Shown here: positions 59,703-64,000 of the stretch, one piece after another
Numbering within the stretch: position 1 is the stretch's first letter
Layout: each line of letters opens with the position of its first letter
Assembly (NCBI GenBank): GCA_002376235.1
Contig: DFNX01000004.1
Span: 62,001-126,000 of the forward strand
Length of the DNA: 64,000 nucleotides
Source of the DNA: Neorhizobium sp. UBA3556
GTDB lineage: Bacteria > Pseudomonadota > Alphaproteobacteria > Rhizobiales > Rhizobiaceae
Direction: 5' to 3'
Position numbers and translations under genes: made by a program
Notes under the pieces: model-generated
The model's input: the letters and a program-made list of their open reading frames with translations, nothing else
The model's database searches: none
What the model was told of the DNA's origin: nothing

Positions 59703-61023
59703 GGCTTCGCTTGTCATCGTCGGTGCACTCATGGGTGCGACAGCGATGAGTGTCATCTATTCGGCCGGCGTGCCGGCCCAGGCAGCCGGAGCGTCGACCT
59801 ATAAGGAATTGTCCATTTTCGGTGACGTTTTCGAACGCGTTCGCGCCCAGTATGTGACGGCGCCGGATGAAGAGAAACTGGTCGAGAATGCGATCAACGG
59901 TATGCTGACCTCACTCGATCCGCATTCGAGCTTCATGAATGCCAAGGATGCCGAGGACATGCGGACCCAGACCCGCGGTGAGTTCGGTGGTCTTGGTATC
60001 GAAGTGACGATGGAAAACGAGCTGGTCAAGGTCATTGCGCCGATCGACGACACGCCCGCTTCCAAGGCCGGCATTCTTGCCGGTGACTTCATCTCCGAAA
60101 TCGACGGCCAGTCCATCCGTGGCCTGAAGCTTGAAGAAGCTGTCGAGAAGATGCGTGGCGCGGTCAATACGCCGATCAAGCTCACGGTTATCCGCCAGGG
60201 CGCCGACAAGCCGCTCGATATTACCGTCGTTCGTGACGTGATTGCGGTGCGCGCGGTCAAGTCGCGTGTGGAAGGCGGCGATGTCGGTTACGTCCGCGTC
60301 ATCTCCTTCACGGAAAAAACCTATGACGACCTCGAGACGGCGATCAAGAAGATCAAGGCCGATGTTCCGGCCGACAAGCTGAAGGGTTATGTTCTCGACC
60401 TGCGCCTTAATCCGGGCGGTCTTCTCGACCAGGCGATCAACGTGTCGGATGCCTTCCTGGAGCGTGGAGAGGTCGTTTCGACCCGTGGCCGGAATGCGGA
60501 TGAAACTCGCCGCTTCAATGCCGGCCCGGGCGATCTGACAGATGGCAAGCCGGTTATCGTGCTGATCAATGGCGGCTCTGCCTCTGCCTCGGAAATCGTT
60601 GCCGGTGCGCTTCAGGATCTGAAGCGGGCAACCGTTGTCGGTACCCGCTCCTTCGGTAAAGGCTCCGTCCAGACGATCATTCCGCTCGGTGATGCAGGCG
60701 CGCTGCGTCTGACGACTGCGCTCTATTACACACCATCCGGCAAGTCGATCCAAGGCACCGGTATCAACCCGGATATCAAGGTTGATCAGCCGCTGCCGCC
60801 GGAACTGCAGGGCAAGCTGAAGGCAGAGGGTGAATCCAGCCTCAAGGGCCATATTCAGGGCAATGCCGAGACGGAAGAAGGCTCCGGTTCCGCAGCCTAT
60901 GTGCCGCCGGAAGCCAAGGACGACATCCAGTTGAACTACGCTTTGGATCTTCTCCACGGTACAAAGACGGATCCGAGCTTCCCGGCCAGCCCGGACAAGG
61001 CAGCTGCAGCCGTCAAGAAGTAA
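59692..61023 (+). CDS. ctpA: Carboxy-terminal processing protease CtpA (S41)
   Basis: The 443-residue periplasmic serine protease has an N-terminal signal/anchor (SLVIVGALMGATAMSVIY) and a PDZ domain (GGLGIEVTMEN, SKAGILAGDFISEIDG). The S41 catalytic dyad Ser298-Lys323 lies in NGGSASASEIVAGAL and GTRSFGKGSVQT. The ATG at 59692 lies within the 3' end of the EnvC-like gene; the frame continues upstream as a shadow. Coupling to an EnvC-like factor suggests joint control of cell-wall hydrolases. An intrinsic terminator follows. Confidence 0.94.
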   Translation: MIRRASLVIVGALMGATAMSVIYSAGVPAQAAGASTYKELSIFGDVFERVRAQYVTAPDEEKLVENAINGMLTSLDPHSSFMNAKDAEDMRTQTRGEFGGLGIEVTMENELVKVIAPIDDTPASKAGILAGDFISEIDGQSIRGLKLEEAVEKMRGAVNTPIKLTVIRQGADKPLDITVVRDVIAVRAVKSRVEGGDVGYVRVISFTEKTYDDLETAIKKIKADVPADKLKGYVLDLRLNPGGLLDQAINVSDAFLERGEVVSTRGRNADETRRFNAGPGDLTDGKPVIVLINGGSASASEIVAGALQDLKRATVVGTRSFGKGSVQTIIPLGDAGALRLTTALYYTPSGKSIQGTGINPDIKVDQPLPPELQGKLKAEGESSLKGHIQGNAETEEGSGSAAYVPPEAKDDIQLNYALDLLHGTKTDPSFPASPDKAAAAVKK

Positions 61024-61031
61024 GAATAGTG

Positions 61032-61064
61032 CCGGAGGAGCCTGAATGGGTCCTCCGGATTTTT
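61032..61064 (+). terminator. Terminator after ctpA, overlapping an apparent upstream start of the next gene
   Basis: CCGGAGGA (61032-61039) pairs with TCCTCCGG (61051-61058) around an 11-base loop and is followed by ATTTTT. The 5' arm contains the Shine-Dalgarno-like GGAGGAG and the loop holds an ATG (61046) in frame with the next gene. Either the hairpin simply terminates ctpA and the next gene starts later, or it can mask that start. Confidence 0.75.
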
Positions 61065-61093
61065 CAAGACCGCGGGATAGCACGGATATTAGC

Positions 61094-62296
61094 GTGGGTA
61101 CTGATCTCCATGCACCCTTGGGACAAGGGCGGCCACCGAAGACGAAACGTTCGTGGCGTGGTTACAAGGCCATTTTCTGCGGCGGTCTGGGCCTTGTTGG
61201 CGTTATCGCTCTCTCCATCTATGTCATTCGCGAAGACGATGGGCTCAGGCGGGTTGCTGCCAATGTCGAGCAGGCGTCTTCTGAGGATAAATCCGCTTCT
61301 TCGAAAGAGGCGGATGGCGGGGCTCGTTCTACTACACAAACGGGCACATCGTCCGAGCGTACCGCGGCAGGCGCCAATATCGAGCGCATGGCTACCGGTG
61401 ACGGCAACTATGTCACCAAATACACGCCGCGTGACCGGACCGGGCCGCTTGTCATCGATGCCCAGCGGATGGGCCAGGATCCACGGGTAGCCGGCCAACC
61501 CAATCCTGATCTTCTCGAAGAAACCGACGCAGGAAAGCTGCCGATCATCGGAGCTGACGGGCTACGGCCCATGGATCAATATGCGAGGCCATGGTCGGGC
61601 GAGAGAGGCGCGCGAGTTGCCATCGTGATCACGGGCCTTGGCCTCAGCCAGACAGGCAGCCAGAAGGCGGTCCAGCAGCTGCCGGCCGGCGTCACGCTTG
61701 CATTTGCGGCGAGCGGCAACAGTCTCCAGCGCTGGATGCAGGAGGCGCGACGCAAGGGGCACGAGATATTGTTGCAGGTCCCGTTCGAGCCTTTCGATTA
61801 TCCGGCGAATGATCCCGGGCCAACGACACTGCTGACTGCGAATTCCGCCAAGGATAACCTCTTGCTCCTGCATCAAGCCATGGCGCGGGTGACCAATTAT
61901 ACCGGTATCGTGAACTATCAGGGCGCGCATTACCTGTCAGATGAAAAGGCTTTGCGGCCGGTGCTGCAGGACGTGGCGAAAAGAGGGCTGCTTTTCCTGG
62001 ACGACGGGACGTCATCTCTCTCCAAGACAGGTTCCGTATCCGATGCCGTCAAACTACCGCATGCTTTCGCCGATGTCGTGCTTGACGGGCAGGTCCAGAC
62101 GCAGGCCATTTTGCGAAAACTCGACGAACTGGGGCGCATTGCAGATCGGAACGGAATGGCGATCGGTGTTGCCGCAGCTTACGACGAAAGCATCGATGCT
62201 GTAAGGCAGTGGAGCGAAGAAGCGACGCAGCGCGGTATCGAGATCGTAGGGGTTTCGGCGATCGTGCGCGATAAAGCGAACCCTGATGGAGAATGA
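61094..62296 (+). CDS. Divergent polysaccharide deacetylase family protein (YibQ/DUF610)
   Basis: The protein has a single N-terminal membrane anchor (IFCGGLGLVGVIALSIYVI), a low-complexity Ser/Thr-rich periplasmic linker, and a C-terminal NodB-like barrel (ARVAIVITGLGLSQTGSQKA, LLQVPFEPFDYPANDPGPTTL, FLDDGTSS). This is the divergent polysaccharide deacetylase family often found behind envC and ctpA. I prefer the GTG at 61094 (GTDLHAPLGQG, 400 residues), which resembles the N-termini I recall for rhizobial homologues. An ATG at 61046 lies in a terminator loop. Enzyme activity is unproven. Confidence 0.87.
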   Translation: MGTDLHAPLGQGRPPKTKRSWRGYKAIFCGGLGLVGVIALSIYVIREDDGLRRVAANVEQASSEDKSASSKEADGGARSTTQTGTSSERTAAGANIERMATGDGNYVTKYTPRDRTGPLVIDAQRMGQDPRVAGQPNPDLLEETDAGKLPIIGADGLRPMDQYARPWSGERGARVAIVITGLGLSQTGSQKAVQQLPAGVTLAFAASGNSLQRWMQEARRKGHEILLQVPFEPFDYPANDPGPTTLLTANSAKDNLLLLHQAMARVTNYTGIVNYQGAHYLSDEKALRPVLQDVAKRGLLFLDDGTSSLSKTGSVSDAVKLPHAFADVVLDGQVQTQAILRKLDELGRIADRNGMAIGVAAAYDESIDAVRQWSEEATQRGIEIVGVSAIVRDKANPDGE

Positions 62297-62299
62297 AGC

Positions 62300-62842
62300 A
62301 TGTCCAAAAAGGACGCGGCCAGGAAGAGTGGAGCGGTGAAGGCGGAAGACCTGCCGTATCGGCCTTGCGTGGGCATCATGGTGCTCAACCGTGACGGACT
62401 GGTCTGGGCCGGCCGCAGGATCTCCGAGGGAAACAGCGAATATGATGGCTCGCCGCAGCTCTGGCAGATGCCGCAGGGCGGTATCGACAAGGGAGAAGAC
62501 GCGCTTCCGGCCGCCTATCGCGAGCTTTACGAAGAAACGGGCATGAAGACGGTCACGCTGCTTGCCCAATCGAAGGACTGGATCAACTACGATCTGCCGG
62601 CGCATCTGATCGGTATCGGGCTCAAGGGAAAATATCGCGGGCAGACACAGCGCTGGTTTGCCTTTCGCTTCGAGGGAGACGAAAGCGAGATCGCAATTAA
62701 TCCGCCTCCGGGCGGTCACTCGCCAGAATTCGATGCCTGGGATTGGAAGCCGATGGCTGATCTACCCGGTCTGATCGTGCCCTTCAAACGTCAGGTCTAC
62801 GATCAGGTGGTTGCTGAGTTTTCGCATCTGGCCGCAGTCTGA
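62300..62842 (+). CDS. rppH: RNA pyrophosphohydrolase RppH (Nudix)
   Basis: RppH removes pyrophosphate from 5'-triphosphate RNA and triggers decay; relatives cleave diadenosine polyphosphates. The 180-residue protein has LPYRPCVGIMVLNRDGLVW, the WQMPQGGIDKGE segment, and a complete Nudix box (G60-x5-E66-x7-R74-E-xx-E78-E79-x-G81). It ends FKRQVYDQVVAEF, as in RppH. It starts three bases after the deacetylase stop, so the two are probably coupled. A terminator follows. Confidence 0.94.
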   Translation: MSKKDAARKSGAVKAEDLPYRPCVGIMVLNRDGLVWAGRRISEGNSEYDGSPQLWQMPQGGIDKGEDALPAAYRELYEETGMKTVTLLAQSKDWINYDLPAHLIGIGLKGKYRGQTQRWFAFRFEGDESEIAINPPPGGHSPEFDAWDWKPMADLPGLIVPFKRQVYDQVVAEFSHLAAV

Positions 62843-62870
62843 GTTTCCGCGCTGCCCTGAACCGCAACTG

Positions 62871-62898
62871 AAAGACCCGGCCCGAAAGCCGGGTCTTT
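62871..62898. terminator. Bidirectional terminator between rppH and bfr
   Basis: A perfect 11-base stem, AAAGACCCGGC (62871-62881) with GCCGGGTCTTT (62888-62898), has the loop CCGAAA. Convergent genes end on both sides. Confidence 0.88.
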
Positions 62899-62904
62899 GC
62901 TTAT

Positions 62905-63390
62905 TCACTCTGCAGCGTCGGCCGATTCCGCGTTGAGCTGGCCGTAACGTTCCTCACCGATCTTCGTCAGCAGGTCGAGCTGCGTTTCAAGGAAGTCGAT
63001 ATGGCCTTCCTCATCCATCAGCAGTTCCTCGAACAGCTTCATGGAAACGTAGTCGCCTGCCTCATGACAGAGATCACGGGAGGCTTTGTAGGCCGTGCGG
63101 GCGTCATATTCGCCGGCAAGATCCGCTTCCAATACTTCTTTGACATTCTGGCCGATACGCAGCGGCGCGACTGTCTGGAGATTGGGATGGCCCTCGAGGA
63201 AGATGATGCGGTCGATCAGACGATCGGCATGCTGCATTTCTTCGATGGATTCGGCACGCTCCTTCTTTGCGAGCTTGGTGAAACCCCAGTCGCTCAGAAG
63301 ACGATAGTGCAGCCAGTATTGATTAACGGCCCCAAGTTCGAGGAACAAAGCCTCGTTAAGCCGCTCGATGACCCTTTTGTCGCCTTTCAA
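62905..63390 (-). CDS. bfr: Bacterioferritin
   Basis: Bacterioferritin forms a 24-subunit heme-containing iron-storage shell. From the TTG start at 63390 (KGDKRVIERLNEALFLELGA) the product has the exact family length of 161 residues. On this numbering the heme-ligand Met52 and ferroxidase residues Glu18, Glu51 and His54 are all present (EEMQHAD). AGGAGAG lies eight bases before the TTG; an ATG eight codons earlier includes that ribosome site and is less likely. It overlaps bfd by 35 bases. Confidence 0.94.
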   Translation of the reverse strand: MKGDKRVIERLNEALFLELGAVNQYWLHYRLLSDWGFTKLAKKERAESIEEMQHADRLIDRIIFLEGHPNLQTVAPLRIGQNVKEVLEADLAGEYDARTAYKASRDLCHEAGDYVSMKLFEELLMDEEGHIDFLETQLDLLTKIGEERYGQLNAESADAAE

Positions 63391-63667
63391 TGTCCGCTCT
63401 CCTGTTTTCCTCATGGAACTGCTTCAAGCGAGACAAATATATAACGACTTCGTCCTCCGTCGAGTGACGCAGGGCATGATATTCTTCCGTCGTGCGGATA
63501 ATCAGATCAACCACATTGGGGAAACAGCCACAACAGCGGCCGCGTTTGCTCATGGCATGATAGACTTTCGCCGGAACGATTAGCTGCCAACAGTCTTCGT
63601 CAAGAAGCTGGACGATGACGTCCCTGATTTCCTTGTCCGTGATGTAGTTGCAGCTGCAGACGAGCAT
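63356..63667 (-). CDS. bfd: Bacterioferritin-associated ferredoxin (Bfd-like, 2Fe-2S)
   Basis: Bfd binds bacterioferritin and passes electrons to release stored iron. From ATG 63667 the 103-residue protein begins MLVCSCNYITDKEIRDVI and has the BFD-type cluster ligands C4, C6, C45 and C48 (GRCCGCFPN). It is about 40 residues longer than E. coli Bfd, with a charged C-terminal extension (LSRLKQFHEENRRADIERRQ). It lies upstream of bfr with a 35-base overlap. An upstream ATG (63685) adds six residues. A dyad sits in its promoter region. Confidence 0.88.
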   Translation of the reverse strand: MLVCSCNYITDKEIRDVIVQLLDEDCWQLIVPAKVYHAMSKRGRCCGCFPNVVDLIIRTTEEYHALRHSTEDEVVIYLSRLKQFHEENRRADIERRQKGHRAA

Positions 63668-63700
63668 TTCCGGTAGACCTGTCAAACATGACCAACGCTA

Positions 63701-63720
63701 TCTTCTTTTGTGAAAGAAGA
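63701..63720. repeat. 20-base dyad upstream of bfd
   Basis: TCTTCTTT (63701-63708) and AAAGAAGA (63713-63720) form a perfect inverted repeat with a TGTG centre, 34-53 bases before the bfd start. Position suits a repressor or activator site, perhaps for iron control, though it does not match the Irr or RirA motifs I know well. No gene is seen between bfd and fdsD (63668-63836). Confidence 0.5.
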
Positions 63721-63836
63721 CCCTACATGTCAAGAAAAATCCAATTCTGCTTAATCACGGATTGCTAACACGTCGCTCTCGGCAGAGCTTCAGTTCCAAG
63801 AGAAGGTATATGGCGGCTTTGTCGCCAGGAGCAGTC

Positions 63837-64000
63837 CTATCGTGATTTCGGGATGTCGTTTAGCGTACCAGGCTCTGCCGGTGGAGGCGGCCTGTTGATC
63901 ATTGCTGAAGCTTCCATCACAAGCGGCATCAGGCCATGGGCGCCTTCATCCAGGCTTTCAAACAGATGCTTGCGCATACGCGGTTCCCAGAACTTGTTGA
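63837..64000 (-). CDS. fdsD: Probable formate dehydrogenase delta subunit, C-terminal part (cut by window edge)
   Basis: A minus-strand frame open to the window edge ends at TAG 63839-63837. The visible 53 residues include NKFWEPRMRKHLFESLD and GLMPLVMEASAMI, resembling the C-terminal half of FdsD, the small subunit that aids assembly of NAD-dependent molybdenum formate dehydrogenase. If correct, the fds operon lies just outside the window. The call rests on a short motif and is moderate. Confidence 0.7.
   Translation of the reverse strand, partial: NKFWEPRMRKHLFESLDEGAHGLMPLVMEASAMINRPPPPAEPGTLNDIPKSR

Noticed and set aside
1..64000. Mobile elements, prophage genes, CRISPR arrays or restriction/defence islands
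   Set aside because: No transposase, integrase, repeat-spacer structure or defence-family gene was seen; gene content is uniformly core.

Overview
The window reads as a chromosomal segment from an alphaproteobacterium of the Rhizobiales, most likely Rhizobiaceae. Support comes from gene order (aroE-maf-PPSR // hemE-hemJ-rho-mnmE-mnmG-rsmG-parA-parB), the DUF1013/TrcR, DUF1674 and DUF1737 families, a large NAD-dependent glutamate dehydrogenase, an imuA-imuB-dnaE2 cassette behind a GAAC-N7-GAAC SOS box, and moderately high GC. Nearly all of it is core, vertically inherited sequence. I see no insertion sequence, prophage, CRISPR array or obvious genomic island.

Layout. (1) 1-2046: leftward aroE (partial), maf and PPSR, then a 398-bp gene-free, AT-rich stretch with DnaA-box-like sites. 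Its position between the PPSR gene and hemE is where several alphaproteobacterial chromosomes carry oriC. Transcription diverges from it. (2) 2047-10735: rightward hemE-hemJ, rho, mnmE-mnmG-rsmG and parA-parB. A parS site overlaps the mnmE stop codon and a second lies in the first codons of rsmG; a weaker third lies in prpE. Together these form an origin/segregation region. (3) 10737-15780: leftward leuS-lptE-holA, then rightward yggS. (4) 15869-25803: prpE, TrcR, acs, a secreted nuclease, DUF1674, htpX-rsmB and a heparinase-like gene. (5) 25887-36701: purH, an UMF1-type transporter behind the glutamate dehydrogenase, a beta-carbonic anhydrase, a lytic transglycosylase and asd. Upstream of asd lies a candidate Lys/Thr-rich leader peptide with a terminator-like hairpin inside it. 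(6) 37173-42761: an MHS transporter, leuB, leuD, a small membrane protein, a CitE-like lyase with a DUF1737 protein, and a minigluzincin. (7) 42896-48729: the SOS mutagenesis cassette, in which imuB is split by an apparent one-base insertion. (8) 48898-62842: a methyltransferase, tRNA-Ser(CGA), rplU-rpmA, two GNAT genes, obgE-proB-proA-nadD-rsfS-rlmH, an EnvC-like factor, ctpA, a YibQ-family deacetylase and rppH. (9) 62905-64000: bfd-bfr, and the end of a probable fdsD (formate dehydrogenase) entering from the right edge.

The genes mostly combine housekeeping functions: chromosome replication and segregation near the origin, tRNA and rRNA modification, ribosome assembly, envelope maintenance, amino acid and acyl-CoA metabolism, and DNA-damage tolerance. 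The observations most worth a second look are the asd leader ORF, the imuB frameshift, the coding-sequence-embedded parS sites, the ctpA terminator that overlaps an apparent start of the next gene, and several unexplained dyads at promoters.
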